Shown piece after piece: positions 30,583 to 41,279 of a DNA stretch of 64,000 nt. Source of the stretch: Ceratothoa steindachneri (Eukaryota > Arthropoda > Malacostraca > Isopoda > Cymothoidae); the NCBI GenBank assembly GCA_963969495.1, contig OZ018321.1:64758780-64822779 (forward strand), in the 5' to 3' direction. A program made the position numbers and the translations under genes. Each line of letters begins with the position of its first letter. Within the stretch, counting starts at the first letter, position 1. The notes beneath the pieces are model-generated. The model searched no databases. It saw only the letters and a program-made list of their open reading frames with translations, and was not told the DNA's origin.

Positions 30583-30591
30583 TTTTCAAGA
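30583..30591. other. Target-site duplication, right, of copy B
   Basis: ttttcaaga, the partner of 22,846-22,854. Confidence 0.75.
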
Positions 30592-30669
30592 GCTGGAATC
30601 GATCCACTGGTATTATTGCCTGGTAAATAAACGCTGTGGTATACAAGAATCTGCTTCATAGATATATGA

Positions 30670-30960
30670 AGCAAGGCAATGCTCTGCTACACAGCAAAGA
30701 CAGTGAAGCAGTCCTTCAATGCTGTAAATCTCGACTGGTTGCACAAAGCCCTAAATTTAAACCCCATAGAAATCCTATGGGAGATACTAGGTGAGAAGGT
30801 TATGTCTCAGAAAACGACAAATGATGAAGATATCTGACAAATATTGTAAGAAAAATGGAATAAAATGACGCTGGGGCAGTGGGAGAAATTGTTAAAGTAC
30901 TCCAGCCGAAGATATGCTCAATTCATTCAGAACAAGGGCTTGCATAGTTATTATTATTTA
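30670..30960 (+). pseudogene. Tc1-like transposase C-terminal fragment
   Basis: The last third of a Tc1-family DDE transposase read on +: VNLDWLHKALNLNPIEILWE then ILGEKVMSQKTTNDEDI, a stop, and EKWNKMTLGQWEKLLKYSSR with RYAQFIQNKGLHSYY. The LNPIE-x-LWE box (third catalytic acidic residue region, usual SPDLNPIENLW) and the ending IxNKGxxTxY are hallmarks of Tc1 transposases. No upstream catalytic part or terminal repeats were found. The right end is a plausible transposon 3' flank. Confidence 0.7.
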
Positions 30961-31137
30961 CGAGACAATTGTATTACTTATGGCTTCAACCCTCTTTAGT
31001 TTGGGGGTGTTATTCACAAAATATGGCCTATGGATTGGGTAGGCTTCTCCCAGCTCCTAAAACAGCTTTGCTCAAACATTTTAACTTTAAACTGGAAGAA
31101 AGAAGAAGAATCAGATGAGATTTAGAGAATTATCAGC

Positions 31138-31212
31138 GTGGGTAAGATTCATACCGCCGTCCGGGTGGTAGTGAGTGCGGCTGAGGAAGCTCTTTATCCA
31201 CTCGGCCATACT
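31138..31212 (-). repeat. tRNA-like sequence (SINE head or tRNA pseudogene)
   Basis: On the minus strand tatggccgagtggataaaga is a good A-box of Ser/Leu-type tRNA, followed at the expected distance by a weaker B-box (ggtatgaatc against ggttcgaatc). The acceptor stem does not pair, so it is not a functional tRNA. It may be the tRNA-derived head of a SINE. Confidence 0.5.
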
Positions 31213-33095
31213 TTAGTTCAAAAAGACTCGATTCAAGCAGTTTGAAAGCACGTCACTTTTTCGACCCCAGTAAGAGCCAAAAGCCTCTCCGACTCTATAT
31301 AAGTCAGCCCGATGTTTTACAAGAGGATGAAATTTTTATCATATTTTGCCTTCCAAAATTGGATTATAATAGCATCTATCAATTTTACAAAGGGCAAATT
31401 GTATTTTCTAAGTATTATTTTACCAAAATTTGAGTAATAGATTGGCATATTCCCCTAACCATACGACAATCCAGAGTTCCGACAAGTTATTTGGGCCAAA
31501 TTTAATTCCTGAGAGTTCTATTCCCCGCTGTTGTCTTGACGTTAGTTTCTACAAGAGCCCCGACGAATGCCCTAAATCAAGTTTTTTTTTTTTAATTGTA
31601 GGTTCTTTTTTTTACCCAACTGATCGTTCGATGGACTTGCATATATCACAAAAATTGAAAAACAACGACAGCATCTCTTCCCTTAACTATGGTGTGGTTA
31701 GAGGAAGTGAATCTATTATAAGTTGAATTAGTCTCCTCTCAGCGTTGGAAAAGTGAAGGTTGATTAATTTGGCTAAGAAGCAAACAACAACGAAGGCTCC
31801 TCTGCCACAAACTTTGTGGGGAGACATCTGAACTGGGATAGTGAGAATGTGTGGAAGATATATAAGCGCCTATCCTCCCGCGGGCGTTGGGGGAACAAGG
31901 GCACGCAATCCTCGAGATGTCTGCTCAACATGGGTAGCCTTACTACACCGGACGTCTCCTTGCGAGACATCGATGGAAAAAGGTAATTGTGTTTTCCTGT
32001 CGAGGTCGCAAACAGAAACCAACCATGATGTGGGTTTTTAAAAGAAAACTCTGGAAACAAGGATTTTCCCACAGAAACTCACTCTGGGTATTCCAAAGGA
32101 TACAAAAAGTTTTCTTATGCGAGGAAGGGCACGTAATTCTCTTGAATCTTTCCCCACACTTAAATAATTTACCGAGGGAAGAAAGCTCGGCGTCGTCCGG
32201 TGCCGAAGATTCCATTTCCATTAATCCTCAATGGCCACTTTTAGAATCTCATCGAAACCCTTTCGAGTGTTATGAGGTGCATGCTCATGTTCCATATAAC
32301 ATAAAATAAATGAAATAAAGAGTGAAATGAAACAGATCCTTTAAAAGGATTGAATTAATAGGATTGTGAAAGAATAATGAATATAAGCAATAAGAGGAGA
32401 TTGCAATTTTCAGCTCCGTTCCACAAAAGGAATTAAATAAGATAAATTCAGGCTTCGAATGGATTTAATGTCGATCTATACGTCTCATTTTATACACCAT
32501 AAACTAAAAATATTCCACCCACTCAAAAATATTTGCGTGAAATAACATAATAATAGGATTTTTATTATTAATGATAAAATATTATCAGTTATTATTATTA
32601 TTACTATATGTATTATTAGTAGAAGCCTTCGTCGCCTACCATTTGGCTCTGTCGTGCTATGTATTAAACAGGAACGAATCTACTTACCATGGATGGTAGG
32701 TGAAGTGTAATTGGAAAGTGAGAGTTGGGTCACCTGTCTATTTCTTGCCGTGTAGGTGACCCTGGCACCGTTGTTTCTCCGAATAAACAAAGCGTCACTC
32801 GAAGTAAGCTTTAGAATGAAAATGTTAATTGAATATGAATGAGCCAGTCTTTCCTTTGCCTTTCCTCCTTAACACGTTCTCCAGAGCGAAACCAAAGGGA
32901 GAGAAGGTTTAAAAGGCGCAATCAGATAAATTTGTTAGGATAAAAATGCCTCCCTCTTTGGTGTTGAATGTTCAATGGACGGGCAAAACATCCACTTTGA
33001 AAAACGAATCCTTCTACACCTGAATGGGAATAGAGTTTCTAATAATGAATTCACTCTCACTCCCCTCTATTTCTCCGTCTTTATAATTTAACAAC

Positions 33096-33099
<4 letters not shown>
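31213..33099. other. Spacer without recognisable gene
   Basis: Short ORFs on both strands (60-106 codons) have no recognised motif and overlap one another. An AT-rich patch of ttatta repeats lies at 32,560-32,620. I see nothing else. Confidence 0.5.

Positions 33100-33165
<66 letters not shown>
33100..33165. repeat. (TA)n microsatellite at the end of a Penelope-like fragment
   Basis: 66 bp of TA directly after the 3' end region of the minus-strand Penelope-like fragment. Confidence 0.97.
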
Positions 33166-33168
<3 letters not shown>

Positions 33169-33204
33169 AGTGAAACCACTGTATACGAGTCAAAAGTTTA
33201 ATTT

Positions 33205-33250
33205 ACGAGACTAGTTTCGGTATGTAGTTTATCATACCCTCTTCAGTCAT
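33205..33250 (-). ncRNA. Hammerhead ribozyme-like motif of a Penelope-like element
   Basis: Minus strand 33,246 downward: ctgaaga, an extra g, stem II ggtatg / catacc around an 8-nt loop, then gaaac, a 2-nt loop (ta), and gtc, with cleavage expected after 33,209. tcgt after the site can pair with atga before ctgaaga (stem I, with one G-U). The 2-bp stem III (ac/gt) is the minimal form known from Penelope-like elements. The extra base before stem II is not canonical, so activity is doubtful. Confidence 0.5.
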
Positions 33251-33439
33251 CTACTGAGAATGTGATTGTTACAAAAGTCTATAAATAGCGTACAGATCAG
33301 AAAAAAGAAGAAAAAAACACAAATAAACACAAACCGGGGAAAAAAAGGTCATTAATCAGGGGGTGTGAGTCTAAGATCGTTGGCTAAGCTGTTTACGATA
33401 AGGTTGCGGGAATAGAGGTTGCATTTCAATTGCCCATCT

Positions 33440-33916
33440 GACAAATTAAATTGGGAATTTCTCCTATTAATATAGATTCTACTATTTTTCTTTTACGAAA
33501 ATCTTTACAATTATATAGGATTTGTGTCTTTGAATAGTCAATTTGGTGATTGAAATTGCTAATATGATTAAAAATACCGGATGTGGTACTGCTTCGTCTC
33601 ACATCATATGTTCATAAATTCGTTTTGTTAAGGTTCTTCCCGTCTCTTTTATGTAGAATGAGGGACAGTTTGTAGAGCCACACGGGATTAAATATACACC
33701 TGTTTCATTTGGCTGATCCACGGGTTTGGTCGAAGGGAAAGATTTAAGGATAGAAAAAGGGTATTTAAATGTGGTTAGGCCTCGAGAAATAATTTTGTTT
33801 ACTCCTTTGAGGAGGGAAGAAAAAGGGAGGGAGAGACACTTCGTATTACTAAATTTGTTTTTATCCTTGGGACGATAATGAGTAGATTTTGTTTTAGATA
33901 AACTTTCATTGATCAC
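33440..33916 (-). pseudogene. GIY-YIG endonuclease of a Penelope-like element
   Basis: The C-terminal endonuclease domain that nicks the target for Penelope-like retroelements. The 105-codon frame carries a linker (FSILKSFPSTKPVDQPNETG) and then GVYLIPCGSTNCPSFYIKET, the GIY and YIG counterparts (GVY and FYI), followed by GRTLTKRIYEHM with the conserved Arg and His. A frameshift near 33,600 leads into GIFNHISNFNHQIDY, the family's F-x-H-x-x-x-x-x-H-x-IDW block, and KIVESILIGEIPN with the catalytic Glu region (ES-x-LI). It is decayed but unmistakable. Confidence 0.8.
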
Positions 33917-34235
33917 GTGGAGGGGATAATTTAATTCAATGAAGCTGCAGGCTATATATGTAATATCTTCTTCTAGAAAGCAAGGGTCACATATGAATAA
34001 TGCGCTTCATATTAGGAAAGTGATTTATCCAAGAATTCATTTCACATCTTTTACACCCTACCATTCTTTTATTTTTTTCATGCAATGCAAACACCTTTCT
34101 ATTTGAACACATAGGAATACTGACGCAATTCCTTCGGGGAGAAAGTGAATTTGTTTAAATTAGTGATACGACTACATTTAACCACGTCTGATAGTCTGCT
34201 GACAATCACCCAATTCCCTCCCCCCCCAAATATTT

Positions 34236-34350
34236 CTTCCCTGGCGACTTTCTTTATGGGCATGAGTCACCGTTATCGAACACCTTAATGGCTAGGTTAT
34301 ATTATAAACCACAAAAGGAAACCAGAAATCACAACAAATTCCAACAAAAA
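34236..34350 (-). repeat. 3'-end fragment of the I-like LINE family
   Basis: A short piece matching the 3' UTRs of copies A-C: ctggcgact...gggcatgagtcacc forms stem 1 (34,243-34,271, again 29 nt), and acctta / taggtt forms stem 2 (34,282-34,298). No poly(A) remains. A C-run (34,218-34,227) lies where it would be. Confidence 0.65.
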
Positions 34351-36800
34351 GCTAGAAAACTAAGCTGAACAGATTAGGTTGTATCATATTAAAAACTCTT
34401 GGCAGAGTAATCTTTGGATAAATACCGTTTGCTATCTAAAAACTAAACAAGTTTTGATTTTTAAGAAACGTGTTGTGGCCGAGAGCTAAAGAATTCCTTC
34501 TGATCTCATTGATTATATTAACCAGGGAAGCCGCAATGCGAAGGATCCTGGAATTGAAGAGCACCACACTATTGGGATGCTCATTATTATCATTATACAG
34601 AATTGGAAGTTGGTTTATTGATAAGGATTGGATGACTTAGGTCTTACTTCACTTATGAAGACTTTAAAATATTTTTTTTCCGTTTTAAATACAAACCACA
34701 AAAATCAAAGGAAAAATCCCAGCCAGAAAGAATTTGAAAGAGGATCATACAAAATATGACCAAGTTTGGGGAGCTAAAAACGAGCGAGCAACCAGGATGC
34801 AAACAAATCTTTCGAAACTGACCAGTTCCTCAACAAAGGTGGGCTTAAATGTCATCAATCCTTGAGGACTGGATTGGTGCATGTCCACACCAACAAGAGA
34901 AAATGACACAAAAATTCAAAAGAAGGCAATAAAAGGTCCAATGTTGAGGTTATGTCTAGTAAATAAGACTTTCTTTTATGAGAAATTGATTTTCTGTGAT
35001 CTTTCAAATTTCACGTTTTCTTTGTCAGGAATTTATTTTTCTTCATCTTAGCTGATCATTGTGGAGATTCCAACACAAATTCTTGCCTTTATGACCCCTT
35101 AGTCTTTGAGGATACTTCGCTGAGATTAAAATGTTCTCATTGTTTGTTTTCTATCTGCTTTGAATTAAAAATTATAACCAAAGAGATCAGCTCCTTCAGA
35201 AATTTTTTAGAAAAAAGTTTGTAAGAAAATCAGTTGCAAATATGTGAGAGATTCATGGCACCACTGGACTACCCGACGTGCGGTTGACCGAGAGAGCGCG
35301 TACATCTCCTGGAGCTGCTTCCGCTCAACAGAGAGGACATGACGTCAATAGCGGAATGGAACTCGTATGTGAAATTAATAGAAGGGACATAATAGAAACC
35401 TGGTGAAGGAATGTCGCCTTGCTCTCTACATCATATGCGAACTAATGCTAAAGGGACATTACATTCCAAGAGCATTCACACATTAGCACAAAGACCTTTA
35501 AGCCATAATATCTTCCAATGCTTACCTATGTCTCTCACTTTTTTAGTTTCTTCCATTTAGGTCAAAAACTAGGATTTAGTCTTCTGCTTTCTAACTTCCA
35601 TTTTTAAAAACTGTGAAACGATGCCGTTAACTGTGGTCTAATTGTTTATAGCACATTAAAAATTTATATATTCGTCTCGCCTTTATTATAAAACATTTTA
35701 AAACTTCATCACTCCACAAAGTTCTCTCACCTTTTGATCCAGTTTGCCCTTAGTTCGTAAACTTGTTTAAATGGACGTGTGGAAACCTCGAGACGAACCG
35801 AAGATCGAAAGAAGTATTTGTCTATCAAGATTCTTTGTCCAGATTTGTACCTATATTCGAACCTCTGCGCTTTTTCATACATCTTCATGTGAACTTGATC
35901 GATTAATTTATAAAAAACAAATTCTTTAAAATTGATTAAACAAATAGATTCAACCAACCCGAAAATCTACATTTAAATTTAATTTATATTATTAGTTAAG
36001 AAAAGAACATCGAAAACGGTGAAAAAACTTTAAAGTATTTGTTTGGGTATATGGAACTCGGTTGTAGGTATATATTCCATAGTCATGCATGTAACTATAG
36101 AGACATTTTGACATTCCACAAAGAAGCCAGGTCATCTTCCGTAGCAGTGGACGCAGAATGAGAAAAATAAGGTAACAACCAAACAGGTAAAGAGTAAAAT
36201 AGTAAATGTGTTAAACCTAAAACTTTGGGTCGAGATTGTCCATTATAAACCTCCAGAACAAGTTTGCAAGAAGAGCAGTCTCTCATAAGTAAAATTCGTA
36301 TAATGCAATAAGGACACATTTATATTCATTCACCTGAAAGAATTTGCTTTAAAAAAATATTGAAGCCCAATACAAGAATCCCTTGTATCTTCCCAAAATA
36401 TGCTCTCTAGCTTCCCTTTTTACTACAAATTTTCCGCCACTCGCCGCTACTCATCCGGTGCCAAATTAGTTCACCCAATAAAATCGAATCAATGCCTCGC
36501 TAAAAATCGGTAAGAGGCCCAAGCCATATGAAGATACAGCTGGGCACAAATGGAGGAGGCCATATGCAATTTTGACAGCATAATCTAGCCACAACTCAAG
36601 AGAACTTTTAGACTTACGACATGGTTACGCCGGCACCAGTGAAACTTGGGATATCTTCTGTGATTTACGAACCCAGCTGGCCTCCATCTGGTCGCCTATT
36701 TGTTGCCATCGGAAGACAAACATATGGATAAAAAGGAGGGAATCGGGAAAGGGAGAAAATTTAAATTTACAAAAACCACTCGTTTATAAACGGAAAGAGA
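34351..36800. other. AT-rich spacer without recognisable gene
   Basis: No convincing coding region. A 76-codon minus ORF at 35,957-35,727 (YKSGQRILIDKYFFRSSVRL) resembles nothing I can name. Other ORFs are short and overlap. I see nothing else. Confidence 0.5.
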
Positions 36801-37545
36801 GAGGGTGATATTTTCAAAATGTTGAACTCAACAGTGACTAGATGTGTTTTTTTTTTGAGCTATCAAATGGTTTAAAGAGACAGGTAGTTTATATCCAGGA
36901 GTGACGATCACCCCAGTGAGGAGCCCCACCCTCATCAAAAACAAGATGAACAAGATCAAGAGAAACCCAATGAGGAGCTGAAACAACTTTCCTTGAAAAC
37001 CACAGCTAGCCATTTGACCATACAAAAATTGCTGAAAGATGTTCTTTAATCTGCGTCCATTCAATATAACTAAAGAACGCCTACTTTTTAATTCTGCTAA
37101 ACTAAGAGATTCGAAAGAGCAAAGTTATTCCTTCAACAGCTCCTTGATGACTCGCAGCCTCCAGTTCTGCAAACGGATTAAAAGTTCTTCACTGTTCAGG
37201 CCACCCACAACATACTGAATGATCGTGTTTGGGTAAAAAATATAAATGAGACTCCAGTTGAACAGCGGACATCTTTTAGGGGACAGAAGCCAGCTTCGGT
37301 GATGGTTTGAGAGGGCGTAACATCAACATGCCAAAAAACACCCCTCATATTCATTGAATAAGGGTTAAAAATCAGCTATGTTTATTTGGCCATCTTGAAA
37401 AAGAAATGTTGGTGTTACCATTTAACAAGATGGAGCAATGTTACACAACAGAAAAAAGTGCAAGGCAAATTTTAAGGGGTTTTGCACAAACGAACGTTTG
37501 CTTCTCAGTTCGCCAGATTTGAAACCCATGGAAATTGGAGTCTGG
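36801..37545 (+). pseudogene. Tc1/mariner-superfamily transposase (N-terminal and catalytic parts)
   Basis: A DDE transposase relic in all three frames. The helix-turn-helix region gives IKWFKETGSLYPG then TPVRSPTLIKNKMNKIKRNP MRS (a common opening of this group: KRFKETG, K-x-x-IRRNP-x-RS), with LTIQKLLKDVL as the recognition helix. Then follow KRFERAKLFLQQL, a degenerate first catalytic box (TDxKFFTVQATHN, usual SDEKLFTVE), NDRVWV, GQKPASVMV, KTPLIFIE, a second box with QDGAMLH (usual QDGAPAH), VQGKF and FARFETHGNW / SPDLKPMEIGVW, the third box (SPDLNPMD). The order and spacing fit a full-length transposase, but at least ten stops or shifts are present. Confidence 0.72.
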
Positions 37546-37547
37546 TA
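37546..37547. other. TA target duplication, left, of the nested mariner
   Basis: TA flanking the mariner on the left. The partner is at 38,840-38,841. Confidence 0.7.
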
Positions 37548-38839
37548 TGTGAGGGATGATCAGAAAGTAAAGAGAGTGAGACCATATATTTTAAAAGAAC
37601 AGAAGTAAATCCAAAAATTAGTCTACATTCCTTCAAAGTATCCCCTCCTGCCTCTATGCAGCGTTCCACCCCCCTTCGCCACTTCATGAAGCAGTCACGG
37701 TATTCAGAAGCTGTTATACCTCGTAGCGCTGAATTGACTGTTCGTGTCAGGTCTTGGATACGATAAAATTGCTTCCATGCAATTGTACCCTTGGTCTTTG
37801 AAAACAATCAAAAGTCACAGGGAGCAAGGGCAGGTAAATAGGGTGGGTGGGCAAGAAGAGTGATCCCCTGCTGCTCCAGGAATTGCAGAGTCAGGCGCTC
37901 TTTGGGGTGCAGCATTTTCGTGGTGCAGCAAAAGGAGCGATTGGCAGCAAGTTGGTGCGGACTTAGCCTGATGTTCCAGGATTAAGGAAGGACGTGGTAT
38001 TTGTGGTACTTAATTGCGATAGTAGACTTTTGAGGCACCACATCCACACATATTGGTCCTTGAGAATTGAAGAAGATGGTAAAAAGGCGTTTCCTGCTGC
38101 GAATTCCTTCCTTCAAAATCTGAAGTCGAGGCTCTTCATCACTCAACTACCCCATGTTGGATTGCTTGTCTTTGGTGGTGAAGAAAGAAGTTCAACACAC
38201 ATCTCCGGGAGCAACATCTGAGAACCACTTCGGATCATTTGGTTCGAATTCAGCCAGCCAGAGATGACAAATTCTCACCCGTTGGCTCTTCTGTTAGCAA
38301 ATGTGGTATCCATCGAGCACACTTCTTCCTCGGTCCTAAGCTTTGATGAACGATGTCATATGCGCTCCCGTAACTGACATTAAGTCCCAAACATAAGAAT
38401 CGAAGAATAACAGTTGGATCTTCGTCAATGATGGCCTGGGCACTGACCGTTATGGCTTCGGTCACAGATGTCCGGGGCCGTCCAGACCGAAGATGATCTT
38501 CCAGTTGAGTTTGTCTGGCTGATAAAGCTCGAATCCAGCTGAAAACAGTTTCTGTTGGAGTAGACCGAGAAAAATTTGCAATAATTCCCCTCTGATCTCC
38601 GTTGATTTTTCTCTCTGAGTTTCCTCCAAGTGAACGTGTAGAACCTGCAACCTTCTTTCGAGAAATCCATGTTTCCGGTTAGAGCGCGAAACCAGCAATG
38701 ACGCAATCGCACAACACAACGAGAAAATGTAACACACCCAAGCGGCGACAAGTTCAAACATGTCACAACAGGCAATACTCTATGCATCGTGCTCCCCGTG
38801 CTCCCCTCGCTACTATCATTACTTTGTTATCACCCCTGA
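37548..38839 (-). mobile_element. Mariner element (1,292 bp) nested in a Tc1/mariner-like transposase
   Basis: A full-length but decayed mariner. Terminal inverted repeats: the left begins tgtgagggatgatcagaaag; the right, read on -, begins tcaggggtgataacaaagta, alignable with two small indels. TA on both sides. The length (about 1.3 kb) is that of an intact mariner. It encodes a transposase on the minus strand. Confidence 0.85.
37590..38790 (-). pseudogene. Mariner transposase
   Basis: Transposase of the mariner family (DD34D). The N-terminal DNA-binding part, about 38,640-38,465, shows RGIIANFSRSTPTETVFSWI and SLEDHLRSGRPRTS-type sequence in mixed frames, then 38,465-38,250 gives IIDEDPTVILRFLCLGLNVS, YGSAYDIVHQSLGPRKKCAR and WIPHLLTEE, all hallmark blocks. 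The catalytic core (38,240-37,850) is badly broken: the WFHYW-type box is not readable. The third Asp box is seen as HPIYLPLLPVTFDCF (usual HPPYSPDLAPCDFWLF). The C-terminus, 37,807-37,600, reads LTRTVNSALRGITASEYRDC then FMKWRRGVERCIEAGGD, which is well preserved. Confidence 0.85.
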
Positions 38840-38841
38840 TA
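38840..38841. other. TA target duplication, right, of the nested mariner
   Basis: Partner of 37,546-37,547. Confidence 0.7.
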
Positions 38842-39010
38842 TGCTTGAACAGAAGGCTTGGATCAAATTACTTCACTGTCAAAGATTTGAAGTTCAAACT
38901 GAAAAAAATACTGGGAGGAAATATCAACTAAAACCATGCGCAGAACTTGAGCTCAGTTCATACTTACCATTTCATACCGTTTCATCTAGTCTAAAGGTAG
39001 TAACAATCTA
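38842..39010 (+). pseudogene. C-terminal end of the split transposase
   Basis: Continues the transposase of 36,801-37,545: MLEQKAW, then FTVKDLKFKLKKILGG in one frame and EEISTKTMRRT, AQFILTISYRFI, SKGSNN in another, resembling the usual W-x-x-LE-x-KA ... LK-x-x-L ... I-x-x-E-x-L-R ... RL-x-x-x-I-x-x-KGG ending of this superfamily. Confidence 0.55.
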
Positions 39011-40179
39011 TATTACTTACATCATATTATAACAATACAAATTTTCCTTCGTTTTAATTTACATATTATGTAATATAGAATTGCGTTATGGAAATAATTA
39101 AATAAATATCAGTATACACTTCATGTTTCTACCCTGTAATTCCTATTGGAAAAGACTAATAGAGTTCTATGAAGGACACCCCTAAAGTACAACAATTGTT
39201 GACCATCATCCAATATATCCAATATGCATCTGGCTAAACGAGACTCAACTCTAGTCACTCCTCCTAGTTTACATACAGTTGTTTGTTCCGATCAAGCAAT
39301 GATGCTACCAGAAACATAATCTTCGTTAAAAGAAACAGCTCTTATACACCTCACATTTCATATATCCAAGAGAATGCTTTACCTCTCAGAAAACAACACA
39401 ATGAGCTTAACACAAACAGCTGTATATGTTTTTCAAAGAATATACCTCTAACACTGTAACTTAACAAATTCGTCCCTCACTACTCGTTTTTTATTTCAAT
39501 TTCAGAAAACTCTACTATCCCTGAACTAAAGATAACGGCAGATAGCATATCGTCTTCGAACAAATAGCCTTTCAAATGCCAACAATATATATAATGTCTG
39601 TCACTGGTAGTGCCCTGGCACTTATATAGCCCGATATATTAGACTAGCCAATAGCAAATGCCATACGTAATCCACAAAATACACTTCCCCGTATTATTTC
39701 AGTCGTGACCTGGGTATGTGAAATCACCACAAATGAAGCCCCATACAGGAGAGAAAAGGGCAGCATACAATCAAACATTGTCTACAAATCCTACAAATAC
39801 AGTGGGTGCTAAGGGTATCCATTACATTGCAAAATATACTTTTGAACATATATGTAATTTTAAGAAATTGGCCAAATTACAATCATATGTTCTAATTATG
39901 ATATATCAAACAAATATTATCATTTAATTTTCAGACAAATTTAAGATAAAGTAATAATGAAAAAACTAAAAATTACAGTCTCAAAAATATCCAATAAATT
40001 TCTGAAAATATGTACATATATTACTCGGTCACTTAACCTTTATTTGCCAATTTAGCTCCTATTCACTTTCTAAAATTTAGAATGATGTTTCTGCTAAGCT
40101 CAGAAGGTTAATTGGTCTGCTCCTTTTGTAAACTCTTCTCAGATCTGCAAGGTAAGGTACGAGTATCATGTGTGTCTTC
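39011..40179. other. AT-rich spacer without recognisable gene
   Basis: I see no supported feature in this stretch. Confidence 0.5.
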
Positions 40180-40460
40180 TGTAGATTCTGAATTTTAATT
40201 ATCATCATAAATTTTCAATCGGATTTATGTGAGGCAACTGACTTGGCAATTCCATAACCATAATCTTTTGCACCTTGAACCATGATGTTGTTTTCTTAGC
40301 TCTATGCAAAGAATAAATTGCCTCTTGAAAAGTTTCATGGCCCCTGAAGATAATTCTCAAGAATTCATCAGTAAATAAAAGCATTCATCTTTCCTTCAAT
40401 GATATAAATAAAGGCCACCAGTTCCTACAGGATAACAAGACAGCCACATACCATTATATT
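40180..40460 (-). pseudogene. Tc1-like transposase fragment
   Basis: Minus-strand pieces in three frames: VGTGGLYLYH (usual G-x-G-x-L-x-FI), KDECFYLLMN, MKLFKRQFILCIELRKQHHG, SRCKRLWLWNCQVSCLT and, in the next frame, IMVMELPSQLPHINPIENL (usual W-x-x-QSPDLNPIENLW). The layout follows the second and third catalytic boxes of Tc1 transposases, with the D residues degraded. No ends were found. Confidence 0.6.
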
Positions 40461-40469
40461 CCCTCAACC

Positions 40470-40645
40470 ATGCCTTAAAAGTTATCTATTCAAGAAATAT
40501 TTTTCGTTCTACCACGTAGCCGAGTGGTCTAAAGGTTTGCTTTAACTGAGATCAAGGCAGTTGCTGCCTCACTGTGCTTGCTTCGCTCCGAACCCCTGCA
40601 CGGATTTTTCCGCAATTAGGAAAACAAAAGTTTTTCAAAGAAAAA
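40470..40645 (+). repeat. tRNA-like SINE unit 1
   Basis: It opens with atgccttaaaagtt...ctattcaag(a)atattttt, then a Ser/Leu tRNA-like A-box (gtagccgagtggtctaaagg, 40,526-40,545), a degenerate B-box (ctccgaacccctg) and the tail cacggatttttccgcaattaggaaaa. The same order is present at 40,823-40,980. Confidence 0.65.
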
Positions 40646-40822
40646 ATATTATTCCGTTTATCTTCTCTTTCTTTGCAGTTTGAATGATTTATTTTAAACA
40701 CTCTCTCTAGTTTATGATAGAGTTACATTGTATATTCATCACGCGTTGAGTTCTTTCTCACATTTGCCCTTGGAATTCCCAATTAAATTCCTTCTCTTTC
40801 ATAATCCTGATCGTCCAAGCGA

Positions 40823-40980
40823 AACATGCCTTAAGAGCTTGTCTATTCGAGAGATATTTTTTTTCTCTCACGTACCCAAGTGGTATAAAGGTTTGTTTTA
40901 AGCGGTTACTCGCTGCCTCAGTGTTCTTGGTTCAATCCTCACCTCTGCACGGATTTTTTTCGCAATTAGGAAAAAAAAAT
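40823..40980 (+). repeat. tRNA-like SINE unit 2
   Basis: The second copy of the unit at 40,470: atgccttaagagcttg, A-box gtacccaagtggtataaagg, a better B-box (ggttcaatcctcacc) and the tail cacggatttttttcgcaattaggaaaaa. It ends in an A-run at the start of the foldback repeat. Confidence 0.65.
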
Positions 40981-40982
40981 GG

Positions 40983-41279
40983 CCAAAGAAGTGGTAACAA
41001 CCACCACAGGGCTTTCGCTATATTTAATTTCTGCCTTTCTTAAACCTTTTGAAGACAGAAAGAAAGATGCAGAAATCTTGTATTGCACACTATATAACAA
41101 TACACTACAAGAGAAAGGGAAATTTGACGTAAATGAGCAGATACCAAACAGGAGTATTTTTGTTGTTTTTTTATCCTTGTGTTCTTCCAATGTCTCTTTC
41201 TCTTCTTGCTTTTAAAAACCAAGAAAAAACCTCCTGTTTCTTGTCTCATTGCTCATTTACCTCAAATTTCTCTTTCTCT

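Larger units (their letters stand above)
33166..34200 (-). mobile_element. Penelope-like element, 3' part
   Basis: The minus-strand 3' end of a Penelope-like retroelement: GIY-YIG endonuclease (33,916-33,440), then about 170 bp of trailer, the hammerhead-like motif (33,205-33,250) and the (TA)n tract. The RT that should precede the endonuclease is not recognisable beyond weak traces up to about 34,200, so the copy is 5'-truncated or too decayed to read. Confidence 0.75.
36801..39010 (+). mobile_element. Tc1/mariner-superfamily element split by a mariner
   Basis: A decayed transposase on + in two parts, 36,801-37,545 and 38,842-39,010, separated by a complete mariner. Removing the insert brings SPDLKPMEIGVW into register with MLEQKAW, the natural continuation of the third catalytic box. 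Its own terminal inverted repeats were not found. Confidence 0.7.

Noticed and set aside
31773..32309. Overlapping ORFs of 66-106 codons on both strands as a gene
   Set aside because: Both strands are open to a similar extent, with no recognisable motif. No reason to prefer either.
35727..35957. 76-codon minus ORF as a small host gene or integrase end
   Set aside because: No domain, no splice or regulatory context, and a length compatible with chance in AT-rich DNA.
40526..40615. A functional tRNA-Ser/Leu gene
   Set aside because: The A-box is good but the arms do not pair and the B-box is degenerate. Duplication as a unit with a tail fits a SINE better.
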